64,000 nt of DNA from Eretmocerus hayati (GCA_029851415.1 CM056743.1:2046001-2110000), one strand, 5' to 3'. Numbered from the stretch's first letter, positions 25,146 to 37,635 are shown. A program made the numbers and translations. Notes: generated from the letters alone by a model not told the origin.

Positions 25146-26300
25146 ATGATCCGAAATTCTGTTGATCGTCTGGAATATTTTTATATATTTATGAACACAA
25201 TCGAAGAAACTCTTTTTCACGTAGCTGAACACTTGGAATCGATGATAACTGATCCAATCAGTTGTAATTCGACAAGTAATGGAGTTGATCTGACAAATGG
25301 TTACATTAATGTTAGAGATGTCCTGGAATATCTTTGTCGGTCCCTACGAAGACTAGCACATTCTTCCTATGCTTTAACGTTGGCGAGATGTGCTACTTTT
25401 CGCGGGGAAATTGAAACGTGCTAGTCTTTGTAGGGAGGTTGAAATGCGCTAGGCTCCGTAGGGACCGACGTCTTATCATCATAACAAAATCCGAGGAAAA
25501 CGAAGTAGTTTTTAGAGATCGCAGACCTTGTGAAGAAGAGTGCTCAAAAATCCTGGATAATGAAGGAATTGCTATTGGTGTAATTCATGAATTAGACTTC
25601 AGCAAACAAAAATTTGATAGACTTGTTTTTCCTGAGATTTCTTTTGTAATCCCTCCGAGCACGATAAATGTGTCTATCAACTTCAGAAAAAACGACTTCA
25701 TGCTTCACTTCTTTTCGTGCCAGCAATCACAGGTCTTTATGGTTTCAACACAATAGATTTGGCAGACTCAAAGTATCGACAGCAAATGGGAATTTGCCCG
25801 TTTGCAAACGGGAAACTGGCATGACTAATTCTTTAAACTGTTCACAAGGTGACTTAAAGAATTAGTTCGATTTGGATTATATTCATGATTTTGAGGATGC
25901 GGTGAATGATTATTTGAGCGATAAGCGTTATTCGCTAGTGATTGGCCGGAAGATTCTTCATCTCAATACTTTCTTCCACAACCTCCATGTGACACTGTTG
26001 TATAAACACCAGAGGAGAATTGAACATATGCCTTTTAGGTCACTATACGGGCACCAACGATAAACCGATTTATACATTCAGAATGATGAAGTGGCGACTA
26101 TGGTCATGTCTATGAATATGGAGCTTTTTGTATGAGAGAATCATATTTCACAGTTCAAAATACGTAGACCGTAAAGAGTTTATATTCTTGTACTTATTCA
26201 GCTTGACCTAGAAATATTCTGCATCAAATAATTACCAGTGGAATCACTCGAATAGATGGGAGTATCCATTGGACACTTTCATTAATAATACGCTAAAGAA
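25146..26300 (+). pseudogene. decayed coding stretch split by a MITE, family unknown
   Basis: From the ATG at 25146 a frame is open to 25334. A 134-bp inverted-repeat element follows, and beyond it a frame is open to 25756. Removing 140 bases (element, two junction bases and one TCTT copy) puts the halves in one frame of about 157 codons without a stop, well above chance for this base composition. Further on, coding-like sequence continues in another frame (25757-25863, then 25869-26064) and degrades by about 26300. Fragments such as FEDAVNDYLSDKRYSLVIG look protein-like. I do not recognise the family; cellular, transposon or viral origin are all possible. A 13-bp inverted repeat (ACTAATTCTTTAA) at about 25823-25865 contains one of the stops. 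Confidence 0.45.
25336..25469. mobile_element. 134-bp MITE inside a former reading frame
   Basis: The inverted ends GTCGGTCCCTACG and CGTAGGGACCGAC continue into CTAGC-type arms. TCTT at 25331-25334 and 25471-25474 is a plausible 4-bp duplication, and the coding frame on either side rejoins exactly when one copy plus the insert is removed. Superfamily undetermined. Confidence 0.7.
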
Positions 26301-27255
26301 GGAAATAGGGACTGATCCCTCTGTACACATACGTGTATTGAAAGGTACTATTTGATTCAGTAAAACATTGTATTTGTGTTGGATTGAATGAAGACATCTG
26401 ATGCAATCCTAGTGATTTAGATCAGATGGAGTGATTCATTTGTGCAGAAAATGGAGATGTGTTGTTTCACGTAACAATATCTATCGAGGCCGGTTTTTGC
26501 CACATAAAAGAAATAGCGAGTCCTTCATAGTCATGAATATTCATCTTCTACGAAAATTGACTCCCCTCTAACACCTCTAAGGTCCGAAATGCACTTTTAA
26601 TCGCAATGATGAGTGGAGGAATATATAATTATCGGCTCACCCGATAGAATACGAATAAGATGCTGATTTTTGTATTCAAGCTTCCATATTTCACACGAGG
26701 CATTTCTCTCACAACTCTCTAGCTCACCATCTCACGAGAGTTTATTTTCCGTTAAGGAAAAGTCATCAGTTACCAATTTGTTATCAACGCTTCGACACTC
26801 AAATCATTCCATGCAAGAAGAGAAACTGTTCGCAAGAACAGACGACGGCCAACGATAGCATCAAAAGTACTCTATGCCGTGAAATTCGCAAAATTTCAAG
26901 AGTTTTAGGATCTGCCACGGACTTGAGATCTAACACAGTGTAAAAATTTAGCAAAAAAAATTTGGTCCCAAGATGCTGAGTTTTGATAATCTCTCGAGTA
27001 CTTTCATATTTTCCCCATGATATGCTGACGTATTCTGACTTCAAAATTACGAGAATGATGAAACCTTTGGATATGTAACAACTAACCTTCACTCTACAAT
27101 TCACACATTTTTCTTTGATTATCGATTCAACTTTGAGAGAAAGAACATACAAAATAAGTCAATGAGACACATTAAGTTAGTATCGACACATATTCACTGG
27201 ACCAATTTCTTGTAATTTTATCAAGATCGTTATCTCTCCGCTTCTTCTTCAGCTA
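26301..27255. other. no gene recognised
   Basis: No supportable gene. A 117-codon minus-strand frame at 26799-27152 has no recognisable motif and could be chance or another eroded gene. Confidence 0.4.
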
Positions 27256-27261
27256 ACACGG

Positions 27262-28200
27262 CCCGATCAGAAAAATCTTAGGGGTAACCTGACCAAAGAT
27301 CAGATCCTGATCAGTTTCTGACAGGGGGAGCCCTAAGATTATGGTAAGGTTATGCGTGGGTTGGTGGACAGTTTTTGATCAGTTCATGATCAGGGTACCC
27401 CTATGTAAGGCAAACCGGAGCGAATCCGTATCAAAAACTAAAGTTCTGCTTCAAGAGATTTTTAATGTTCTGCTCCCGCACAACATCATTTGCAGGATTG
27501 CGAGTGACTGAATATTTGTTCTCTCGATGATTAAATGTTTTAAAAGAGAGGATAGGAAGAGGCATAGGACCAGAGATGTATGAAATTACTGTGATTTGCA
27601 GAACATTGTTTCGTATTGCGGCTGCTAAAATGACCAACAGTGCTGATAGTCTTCGCGCGTCGTCAACAACAAATAGAGTCATGTATCGAGTGTTCATGAG
27701 AATTATTTTCGATAACTTGCTACAAAAATCAAGATTCGGTGTACGGCACGGCCCCTCGAACGACTTTTATTGATTAAGTAATATTTATATTAGTTCGTCT
27801 AGCTCAATCGTGCAGTGATCATTGTATACAGCTTTCGGCAGCATCTGACCTCTTATCTCGTTCATACTCTCGACATGAATTTGGACATTCCTGGGGCGTT
27901 TTGAATAAATGAGGAGGAAACTACACATTCTGCATTACGCCGATCGCATTTGATATGAATTATAATTCAGTACTTGGAGCTTGAAATCGTAGTGGTAATC
28001 GGTTGGATTTTCCAATTCAAGTTCAGGGTATCTTGAGGATTTGATACCGTAAGCCTTATGTAAGGGTACCCTGATCATGAACTGATCAAATACTGTCCAC
28101 AAATGCTCGAAAACCTGATCAGTTCAGGAGCGGCTGATCAGGCTACCATGATCAGGATTTGATCAAATCCCTACTTGGATTTCTGATCAGGCGGCTGGAT
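27262..28200. mobile_element. inverted-repeat element with GATCAG clusters
   Basis: Arms of about 150 bases at 27262-27409 and 28046-28200 are inverted. The inner ~50 bases are strongest (TTTGATCAGTTCATGATCAG and GGGTACCC). GATCAG or CTGATC occurs many times in both arms and rarely between, like subterminal transposase-binding repeats. The ~640-bp interior has no convincing protein. End points are approximate and no duplication was identified. Confidence 0.55.
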
Positions 28201-28204
28201 AGGG

Positions 28205-29600
28205 GTAAAATTTCATCTAGCTATCTGCGTTTATGACGAATTGTTACAGAAAATCTTTTCCGAGGGGTGACAAATCGGTGAAGAATGTTAAATGAAAAAG
28301 CATGCCCTACAAGCTCACTTACGACCCATTCTAAAATCATTGACTCCATAATCCACCAAAATCTCCCAATAAGAAACCAACCTCATCACTCAAATCCTGT
28401 CCATTCATTCTCACCTGATTTCGGGTCGTCGACTTTCCCGCGGGACGCGTGCCAGCGACTTTCATCCGAGTCACCAAGCTGCAAGTTCTGCAAGCTCTCT
28501 AACAGCTTACCGGTGATTTATCGTCTATACTTCACGACACTTTCAAAAAATTCATCTGGCACATCGTTATCATCAATCCAACACAATCCACCTTTACAAA
28601 CTCCCAGCCCTCGAATTGAACGGTTTCAATCTCAAGAAACTGAATGAGAACCTTTCAAGCTCTGGTCACAAATTACTAAAAACTCACGTGATTTCGTGAG
28701 GATATCATTTTGATGATGCAAAAATTATGCCCCTGCCCGTAGGCCGAGCGCGCGTCGCGACGGGCGCGGCGTGACTGGTTCTCATGAATTCTGCGGCAGA
28801 GCATCGAAGTCGCGCCCTCGTGGATCTCTGGAAGAAAGCTAGTAGTGATGTTGGTGGTGGTGGTGGTGGAGGCACCACTTTGCCACCCTCTTGCGCGGTG
28901 CAGTAGGCGCGCGCTGACGGTTTTCTCGTTGCAGCTTCGGTGAGTGCCCCCCACGTGGGTTGAAACTCGTTGATCCGCGAGTTTGCGGTAAAAGGCGGAA
29001 GGATTTGGTTGCAAGTCCCGATTTGCAGAGATTGGTCTGTCTGCGTTGGATTTTGGAGATATTTTCAGAATTTTGAATTTTTTATGACTGCATTCGTATG
29101 AGCTGATGACAACGATTTTGGGATGGAATCTGATGATTACAAAGTCAATGTAACAAAAATTAGAGGAAAGAGATCTGGAGGCTAAGAATTGATGATGAAC
29201 TTGCAGGACTCGTATTGATACATGTCAGATAATCAGAGATTTCCCAACGCGTAGAAATCCTTGCCAAAAATCAAAATTTTGTCAAAATTATCTTGAATTG
29301 GCGAAATATTGCTCACCTTCGACATAACTGCAAAAGTCAGAAATTTCAGATCTAAGGACTTCGAGAATTCTGTTGGGAATTATCCGAATGAAATCTGCAG
29401 AAAAAAATGACCCTGAATCATTTTTTTGTTAAGTTTTCATTTTTCTGGAGGAAAAATTGTTTGACCGCATAAAAAGATGATTGCCAACCTGTCATAGGAA
29501 ATAGTTACTCGAATCATAGAAGAGTTCTAAAATGTAGAAAAGAAGTCGACATCGTTTCCGGTGGATCGAATAAGATCCTGGGATTGAAATGTATGGCACT
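28205..29600. other. no gene recognised; CpG-rich block
   Basis: About 28730-28990 is CpG-rich (GAGCGCGCGTCGCGACGGGC and a GGTGGTGGTGG run) and ends at a donor-like GGTGAGTG near 28938. It could be a promoter or first exon, but no protein is recognisable. The rest is AT-rich and featureless. Confidence 0.3.
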
Positions 29601-29608
29601 GATGATAG

Positions 29609-30235
29609 TTGAAATTTGTATCCATTAAAATATTTTCGATATTCAGAGCGGGATCTAATGCTGATCAATCCAACAAGAATAGAATACCAATTGACTCGCG
29701 AAACAAACGTACGTTCTATCTTATTGATCCAAAAAATAATACTCTTCAAATTCACATAAATGTTTCACAAAATACTCCAGTGCGTCGTGGCTAATACCTT
29801 ACCTACAAAATCTCCATTTTTTCTCACTCAATTGAATTTTGTACACACTTTATGCCAGGATTCACTCAAATACTAAATTACGTTCCTCTCTTGAAGACCT
29901 TACACGTTTACAACATGATCCACGCACAGGCAGGCCACAAAATTTCAGATAAGATGTGGCATTACAGAGAAACGGATCAAGTATACGATGAGCACATTCC
30001 AAAAAGGATCGGCTGGAAGGATCAGATATAACATGCAAATCCGGCTCCGAGTGATGGAGACTACAATGGTTTTACTCCAAAACACGTCGCTTGACATCCG
30101 CTGCATATTGCATACAATCTGTGACAAAATTTGCGGTTTAGAGTCGATTTCCCTGAGGGTGCATCCAACAAAACCATGCGGGAGTGGATAAAATCGTCTG
30201 AGTCTGTGCAATTTCCCAATACAAGCTAGAATGCG
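29609..30235 (+). pseudogene. decayed coding stretch, family unknown
   Basis: One frame (codons from 29609) runs about 209 codons with only four stops (about 29792, 30029, 30088 and 30118), several-fold fewer than expected in AT-rich noncoding DNA. Between the stops the composition is protein-like, for example WHYRETDQVYDEHIPKRIGW and later VDFPEGASNKTMREWIKSS. There is no ATG at the upstream edge and no splice sites rescue the stops, so this is a relic. It converges with the minus-strand relic that begins near 30478. I do not recognise the family. Confidence 0.4.
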
Positions 30236-30477
30236 ACTGAACTTCGTATCAGTTGATCATTCTTCAATGAACTCTGAGTATGTATATTAGATGAATAACG
30301 TAAGATGATAAATATGTCATGCGTTCTAGCAGGATATGCCCACAAACGTTGGACATGGAAGGGTTCGCCTGGGCCTTGTCTCGGTCCATGTCACATCATG
30401 CGACATCGGAATTTGAAACTGACAGATTACTTAAGGAAATTCGACTCACCATGTTTGAAATAATCTGTTAGTCATCA

Positions 30478-31720
30478 CGCGCTATTGTGCCACGGAACTG
30501 GATCTCTATCCACATCTACCCTAAAATTGATGATGTGAACGATGTATGAATAAATACCATGCGTGACACACTTAATATTCTCTAACAACGCTTGCTTCCA
30601 TCATGGAAACGTTCATTCCACATCGAACTTCTTTTCTAAAAAGAACTAGTCGGCAGAAGGAACCAAAACTTCGAAATATTCGTGGGTCTTGTCATTTGCG
30701 TGTTGGTGCTATAAGTCGTCACTTTCTGGATGCACCCTAACATAAGGCATAAATTCCAAGACATCTCTGTTCAATACATCCGTCGTAAGAGAAGTATGTA
30801 TATTGGTGTTTGGAGGCACAAATATTTTATAACCCGAGCAGCTTGCCTCTGCGTTGAATGGAATAAATTCAATTCAATCAAGATTCCAAGTCACTGTGCA
30901 GAAAACCATAGTGAGTGATGTGGGCTTGAAATTTAGCAATTTTCCGCTGAAGTGGTACACTAGATTGTGACACGCGCATCTATTGAGGGTTTCCTCGTTT
31001 GAGACGGAGACAGCTTGTGGGGACAAGGCAATGGTGAGACCTTGAGTTTCACCGCCTTAGAATGTATCCATCTTGCGAAGATGTGCTATCCCGTCGAAGA
31101 AGAAGCGCTTCGTTGATTCGTGTACTTTTGTAGATTTTGTTGGTTTCAGAAGAAGAGGAACGGTGCAATATGACCTCCACGATTCTTTAATAAAATCTAG
31201 GGATTTGATGATGAAACCCGAAAGTTACGTATCACATTCATTTTGAAGTGTTATTAGAGAGTAACGGAATAAATGACAAAGTTTGAAAGCAGCAATGTTC
31301 AGTCGATGGATATCAATAGCAACTAGTTGTTTGAGTGAATCGTACACTTGGTTGCTTCTACATGATGTTTAGCTTGTCAGATCCAAAAATTGCTTCAATG
31401 TACTGGAGGCCGGTTGTATCGGTCATCACACTGCCTGGAATGCTTCCAATGATATCGTTTGAATTATGAAATAGCAGCCTTAAAATAATCTTTCCGAAGA
31501 ATAATTTCCAATGATAACAATCATCGAAACAACAAAGCAATTTTTTCAAGATTTTGAATCAAGTAATACTATTTTTGTCCGAAGCTGATCGAGTAGTTTT
31601 TCAGTCCCCACAACCATGACTATATCATTCTTTGAATCCAAGGGGAATGATCTGGATAGTGTCGAATTTTCCATGGTCCGCGATATCTAGAACTTCCCTA
31701 GTCAGTCTCTTATCGAGCTG
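30478..31720 (-). pseudogene. decayed ~400-codon gene, family unknown
   Basis: On the minus strand a coding-like track runs from about 31720 to 30478, changing frame near 31625 and again near 31358. In the main part (31355-30690, about 220 codons) only three or four stops occur where more than ten are expected. Local translations look like a folded protein, for example FFFDGIAHLRKMDTF, LTIALSPQAVSVSNEETLNR and IFVPPNTNIHTSLTTDVLNR. Stops and frameshifts show it is not functional. The family is unrecognised; an endogenised virus gene, a transposon gene or an old host gene are all possible, and I have not tried to rebuild it. Confidence 0.45.
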
Positions 31721-31901
31721 ACAAGTCATCTATCGCAACTCTTAACGAGTATATATGTATGTTTTCTCACCAATCAATCCTTAACTAACGTCGTTGCCTC
31801 TTTCGCTATCACTTGAAAGGCTTCTAAATGTTATTGATACGTCAGAGGCCCTTTAGATTCTTTTGTGGCTCAAAAATGATATTTTTAAAGAGATATGTTA
31901 A

Positions 31902-32279
31902 GGCGATGCGGTCACCGTGCAACCCGGAAATTATATCTTATTTGGATGTAAATCAAAAAATTCTCACGAAACGTGTTGGAGACGTTTTGTCCATTACGTA
32001 TTATCATTTGAATTGTGGTGGACAACTCATTATTTGTCACCAATCACAAGACTATCACTAATAAACGAGAATAACTTGCCCGCGGGTACTTTCTAACCTA
32101 CAAATTGGCACATTTTCGTTCACAACTCTCAAAATCTAGTCCGATTTGGGCCAAACGAAGAGTTATCCAGGCCAAGTTAGATGATAATAAAGCCTGGATA
32201 ACTCGTCGTTTAGCCCATAATGGGAAAGATTTTGAGAGTTCTGTGAATAAAGTTCAACGTGCACGGTGACCGCATCGCC
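31902..32279. mobile_element. 378-bp TTAA-flanked MITE
   Basis: Inverted ends GGCGATGCGGTCACCGTGCA, flanked by TTAA at 31898-31901 and 32280-32283. A second inner hairpin pairs AACTCTCAAAATCT with AGATTTTGAGAGTT. The TTAA target fits piggyBac or Kolobok; the GG start is less typical of piggyBac. Noncoding. Confidence 0.8.
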
Positions 32280-32459
32280 TTAAGCTCAAGGTTCCTCATG
32301 AAGTTCGAAAGGATGAGATTTCATCCAATTTTTGCCGGTAATAGCTGTAACGACTATGAATGGACCTACTCATCACCGCACCCACCCACCTGGCCATGAA
32401 CCTACCCGCTTACCAAATCTCCCACGCCCCCGCTCATAATCCACAAGGCACGTTTTGTA

Positions 32460-33040
32460 TTATAGCCAGCTCAGCCCAGCCTAGTTTAGATCAAAATGTC
32501 CCAGACCACTCCAGATCAACCACGACGATCTCAGACCCTTCTAAACTATTCTAGACCAATCTAGACCTGAGACGGTCTGGATTGGTCTGGCAAGATTGCC
32601 AAATTGAAGGGTCTCCGACCGACCATACCGTGCGATATCGTTCCAGAGTGTCCTGGATCATACCAGACCATCTTAGTTGTTCCGAACCATTCCAGACCGA
32701 TCTAGTATGTTCCAGACCGTATCAAGTTGTTTCAGACCGTCCCAGATCTTACCAAACCGTCGCAAGCCTTTTCCAAACCACTTCAGACTATCTCCGACTA
32801 TTCCATATCATTCCAAACTGTCCCAGACCACCCCAAATCGTACCACACCGTCGCAAATCATGCCACGCCCTTTGAGATCATCTCAGACCGTTCCCTGCCA
32901 ACCCATGTCATTCCATACTGTCCTGGATCGGACTGAAGAGGCTCCAGATAGTTCCAAATCGTTTCAGACCATTCTAGTTTATTCCAAACCATCTCAAATC
33001 GTTTCAGATCATCCCAGATCGTACCATACCGTCCCATACC
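32460..33040 (+). repeat. decanucleotide array (TTCCAGACCA type)
   Basis: A diverged 10-bp unit, TTCCAGA[TC]C[AG], repeats for about 580 bases. It creates long artefactual frames in several phases (for example 32582-32875 and 32677-33072). It abuts the conserved module at 33041 and is mirrored by the shorter array at 44331-44530. Confidence 0.8.
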
Positions 33041-33335
33041 ATTCAAGGGGCCCTATCAAAGCGGCGCGGTGAAAAGTTCGCGCATGGCGTCTCGCGCGCG
33101 CCTGATGATTGCCGGATTGTTATTGATGGCATAACATCGGACGTCAGTCATCCAATATTATTATGTGATCTTTCTGGTGCTGAGAGTTGGAAATTAGTGG
33201 ATTGAATGGTGGCGATGAGTTCTGCAATAATGTGGCATGCATCCTGGCCAACTGTGAGCATCTAAATTTGCTAGCGGAGAGTCATAGTGATCCATGATTG
33301 AAGAACGAAAACTTGTGCCAGTGCTACCCTGAATT
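33041..33335 (+). mobile_element. element X, copy 1
   Basis: About 295 bases, from GGGGCCCTATC to GTGCTACCCTG, recur in reverse orientation at 44036-44330. Shared phrases include CGGATTGTTATTGATGGCAT, ATTATTATGTGATCTTTC and CGGAGAGTCATAG. In both copies the GGGCCC side joins a decanucleotide array. The other end, read inward, is CAGGGTAGCAC, which resembles a hAT terminus, but no partner terminus was found. Confidence 0.6.
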
Positions 33336-33639
33336 TCTCTCGCAACCGAAGTTGTGCTTCAAATACAGAACTGCACACCGTAAGAGTCGACATGAAATTC
33401 AAAAGCTCCATCTCAAAACATTGAGCATATCAGATGCTATAATGCTATCGTTTTGAATTTTGTGTATGAAAGTTTAATGTTTCTGTATTAAGTGAGTGTC
33501 TTGAAAAAATTGCCAAGCACATCACGTCAAAGCAACTGCTTTCTAGTCTCAAATCATAGTCGAGTTCTGGTGATGAGTTTGAATGATTAGAAAATACGCT
33601 GCTAAAAGTGATTAGCAGAATGCTTTCTCACGGCGTTAT

Positions 33640-36060
33640 ATGATGATAATTTTAACGAAAAAGAAAGTACCCTATATTATGAGTTTTTCTTTTGAGGAAG
33701 CATTTCAGAGAGATTTGGGTCATCTAAAAAAAAGGTTTTTCCAACAATATCTATTGTTTGATTGAGAGAAAATTTTGATATAGTCGGTTTAAAGATGATT
33801 AAACTGGAGTCCCTTGTGAAAATTTCCTTCCCCCGAAAGAATCTTCATTTGAATAATGTTTTACGGACTTTATGAGAATTTCGTATCAGCCAATCGATTC
33901 AGAATGGCCCATAAGTAAGTCTTTAGGTCATTAGAATTGAGATAAATGAGTCGTAAAGGATGATACGAGGAAAAAATGAATATTAATTCTAATTTTCTAC
34001 TATTTTTTGAGTTATTCTTTTGAGGAAGCTTCTCATAGAGATTTGGGCCATCTAGTCTGAGGTTTTTTTAACAATATCCATCGTTTGGTTGAGACGGAAT
34101 TACGATGCAGTGGGTTTGAAAAGGGTTAAAATGAAATTTTTGGTGAAAATTTTGATTTTTTCGGAAATTTGAGATTTGTGAAGACTCAATAAAATTTCGG
34201 TATTAACCAATCGATAGATAATGCAGAAAAAACCATAGTTTAGGTCATTGAAATTGAGATAAATGAGTCATAAGAGAAGGTACGAGGGAAAAATGAATAT
34301 TAAGAAAAATTTCCCATTATTTTTTGAGTCATTCTTTAGAGGAAGCTTTTTAGAGAGATTTGGGCCTTCTAGTCTGAGATTTTTTCAACAATATCCATCG
34401 TTTGGTTGAGACGGAATTTCGATGCAGTGTGGCGGCTGCTAGATTTGCCTAGTTAATTTAGCCGCACATGCTGGGCTGTGTGCAATGCCCAGCAAATTTG
34501 TATATAATAATTGTAACTGGAACTCTGCATCTGCTGCTACTACTGCATATCCATATAGATGTATATATTGCTGCTATTGCGCGCGAGAGAGATTGGGTAT
34601 GGAGCGCGCCAAATAACAAGGCATGATTTTAAGATAAATAATAATGATAGAATTTATTCGATAAATAAACATGGTGCATACGAGCACATCGAACGCGAGC
34701 ACGAAGAGAGCAAAGGGTGAAGTCCCAAACAGAGAGAGAGCAATTCAAGGCTGTACTCACAAATTATATATTGGCTATCGGTCGCTCGCATGATGGTAAT
34801 TGTTCTAATCGGACGATGCCCAGGACGCAGGTATCGGTCGCACGCAATGTCGATCTGGACTGCCGGATGATCATCCTCTCGAGCACGTCGCCAAAGTATC
34901 CGATCAGGAGCTGGTGCACACGCGGCGCGGGCACGAGGAAATTGCGAAGAGCGCGGGATATTGCTCCGATCGCGGCAACATGGTCTGCTCGGTAGGACGG
35001 GCGAACAGAGTCTGAATTTGGCGCAACGCGCGATGCCGGTCACCTGATCAGCATGGGCACGAGGGGCGCGGTGCGGCGATTCTAAAGGTTCGATGATATG
35101 ATGTTGATGGTTCGCGACAAACGCGTGATTCTACTGTCTCTCTCTCTCTCTCTTACACATGTAACTTACTGCTCTCTCCTCGGATGCTCTGCTACATTCT
35201 GTAAGAAAGTTATATGATTACATTGATTAGGAACAGGAGAGAGAGATGATGGTTGAGATTATCTACTCAACCGTCACAGCAGTGGGTTTAAAAAGGGTCA
35301 AAATGAAATTTTTGGTGGAAATTTTGATTTTTTCGAAAATTTGAGGCCTGTGAAGATTTTATAAAATTTCGGTATTAACCAATCGATAGATCTTGCAGAA
35401 AAAATCATAGTTTAGGTGACTCAATTCGTGGTGAGACCGTGTGAGAAAAAGATATTTATGTATTAAGAGTCGAAATTTGAGCTGTTTTGCTCTAAAAACC
35501 CCATGGATCAAACTTGACTGGGAGCTGAAAGCTGCCAAATCACTACGCTCTCAGAAATCGGATTCTGTACAACTTGTAAAAAGCCAAAAATTGATATAAT
35601 GAACAGTAAACGAGAAAGCGTGTCCGATAGAAAACAACACACACACACACGGACAAAGGGGTGAAAAGATGAGTCTCTGACGGATTCGGAAGGCCATTAA
35701 GAGGAAAAGTGTTACCCACAATTGATAGATTCTGGCGAGAGGGAGAGAATGGTCTGAGGCTTTTTTAGATAAACGGAATTTTGTTGAAGAAAATATTGGT
35801 TCTAGTAGAAAATTTGATCAAAATTTTGCTGGGGTGAAAACAAAGCTTTCTCTTTAGAGAAAGCAAAATGGAGTTTTTAAAAAAAATTTGAATTTTTCGG
35901 GAATAAATTGGATTTTGAATGTATTTAAAAGGATTTTGAAAAATTTGGTATCAACCAATCGATATAGAACGATGAAAAAGTATAAACTTAGTTGAGTAAA
36001 ATTTGTATATATTAGTTTAGGGGGTGGGTCATAGCGGAAAATGAATTTTAGATGCGATTT
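33640..36060 (+). repeat. ~315-bp tandem repeat family Y
   Basis: Units open with GAGTTATTCTTTTGAGGAAGC and contain GAGATTTGGG, TCCATCGTTTGGTTGAGA and ACCAATCGATAGAT; starts are near 33690, 34010 and 34325. A solo LTR splits the array. A diverged unit with a (CA)n tract follows at 35640-36000. A second set lies at 43005-44035 in the same orientation. Confidence 0.75.
34428..35278. mobile_element. solo LTR, 851 bp
   Basis: A segment beginning TGTGGCGGCTGC and ending CCGTCACA interrupts a family-Y repeat, flanked by GCAG at 34424-34427 and 35279-35282. The neighbouring repeat units read GATGCAGTGGGTTT without interruption, giving the empty site. TG...CA ends and a 4-bp duplication fit an LTR retrotransposon reduced to one LTR. 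AATAAA-like signals lie near 34637-34667, and a (TC)n tract near 35140. Overlapping frames inside are not genes. Confidence 0.75.
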
Positions 36061-36750
36061 TAATAATATAATCTGCCTGCAGCGTCCGGCGGTACCAGAT
36101 TTTTGCGATCTATATGTATATGCGTATATACACAGACCTTATTTAAACCTTATTTAGACCTTACTTCACACGATTTTTGCCCTCCCAATGTATTCACGCA
36201 TACATACAAACCTTATTTGAACCTCATTCAGACATTATTAATCTAATTTCCAATCTGAAAACATTTCCGAAGTCCAATTTTTATATATGACTATTTCATT
36301 CTTGATTCATTTCTGATTTTCAAGATTTTTTATCTATTATCTATTATAATTTATAATATGGTGATCGTGTAAGTGTGGTTTTTGTCTAGTTCGTCGCATC
36401 CGTTACAATGAGTAATGATTTATGGGAATCGTCTGTCTGTCTATCTGTACGTCATCCTCGATCGCCTCATTTTCTATGAATGAATGACTCTCAATCCTTA
36501 GAGTCGCCACCATGCGTACCGGAGTGTTGCAAAGGCGCAGATTGAGAGCCAAGCCCCATAGTTTCGGCTCACGAGGATCTGTCGGTCGTCTGAATCTACA
36601 AGATCGATTCTCCTAATATATATTTACAACAAAGATCAATTGGTCGCAGATGTAAGGAACGTATAAGAGAGAATGTTTTTTATACATTCGTTGCATCTCT
36701 CGAATCAATTGACTTTTGAAATGAATATATATTCTTTGAATTGACCCTTA
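36061..36750. other. no gene recognised
   Basis: A short run of ACCTTATTTA-type repeats lies at about 36135-36240. The GC-richer 36480-36600 segment has no recognisable product. Confidence 0.45.
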
Positions 36751-37599
36751 AAAATGGATGATTAATGAGGTATTGATGAATGAATGATTATGAATTGTTT
36801 AATGAGAATGAAAATGATGGTTCATGAATGTGCGTATTGGAGATGATGAATGAATGATGATGATGAAAATGGAGTGAATGAATGAAGGGAGTGATGTGAT
36901 CTGATATAAAATGATGATGAGTGAGTTGTAATGTATGATGAATGAATATGTGTTAAAGATGATAACGAGCAAGAATGATAGAAATGGAGTGAATGGATGT
37001 TGGTAAGTTGTGAGTTGATGAGGTGATGAAGATAATGAATGAATGATGATGATGAAAAATATATGAAATGAGAGAGAATGAATGCTTCACCCTCCTACTT
37101 AGAGAAATCTTATATGCATGCAGAAATTGTTCTCTAAGTAGGCGATCATTGGCATTGTGTGATTATGAATTGTTTAATGAGAATGATAATGATGGTGAGT
37201 GAATGTGCGTATTGAAGATGATGGATGAATGGTGATGATGAGAATGGAGTGAATAAAAGAAGGAAGTGATGTGAGCTGATGAAATGATGACGATGAATGA
37301 CTTGGAGTATATGAAGAGTGAATTCGTGTGTTGAATACGATGACAAGCGAAGATGATGGAAATGAAGTAAATGAATGTTGGTATGATGTGAGCTGATGAC
37401 ATCATGAAGATGATGAAAGAATGAATCAGTTTCAAGCCAGATAAATTGTAATTGGTTTTAGATCAGGATAATTGATAAGTTTCAAATCAGGTGAAGTTAG
37501 CATATGGCCTCTTGAGTTGATAAAAATGTCTGTTTGATTTTATTCAAGTTCCTAAATCAAATAGTAGTCAAGCAAGGTGAGTGAAATTCTTTAGTGCAT

Positions 37600-37635
<36 letters not shown>

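Noticed and set aside
32582..33072. Overlapping 69-131 codon frames rich in S, Q, T and P
   Set aside because: All are translations of the 10-bp TTCCAGACCA array in different phases.
34654..35043. 129-codon minus frame with an overlapping plus frame
   Set aside because: Inside the solo LTR and overlapping on both strands in a CpG-rich part; no retroviral or cellular motif seen.
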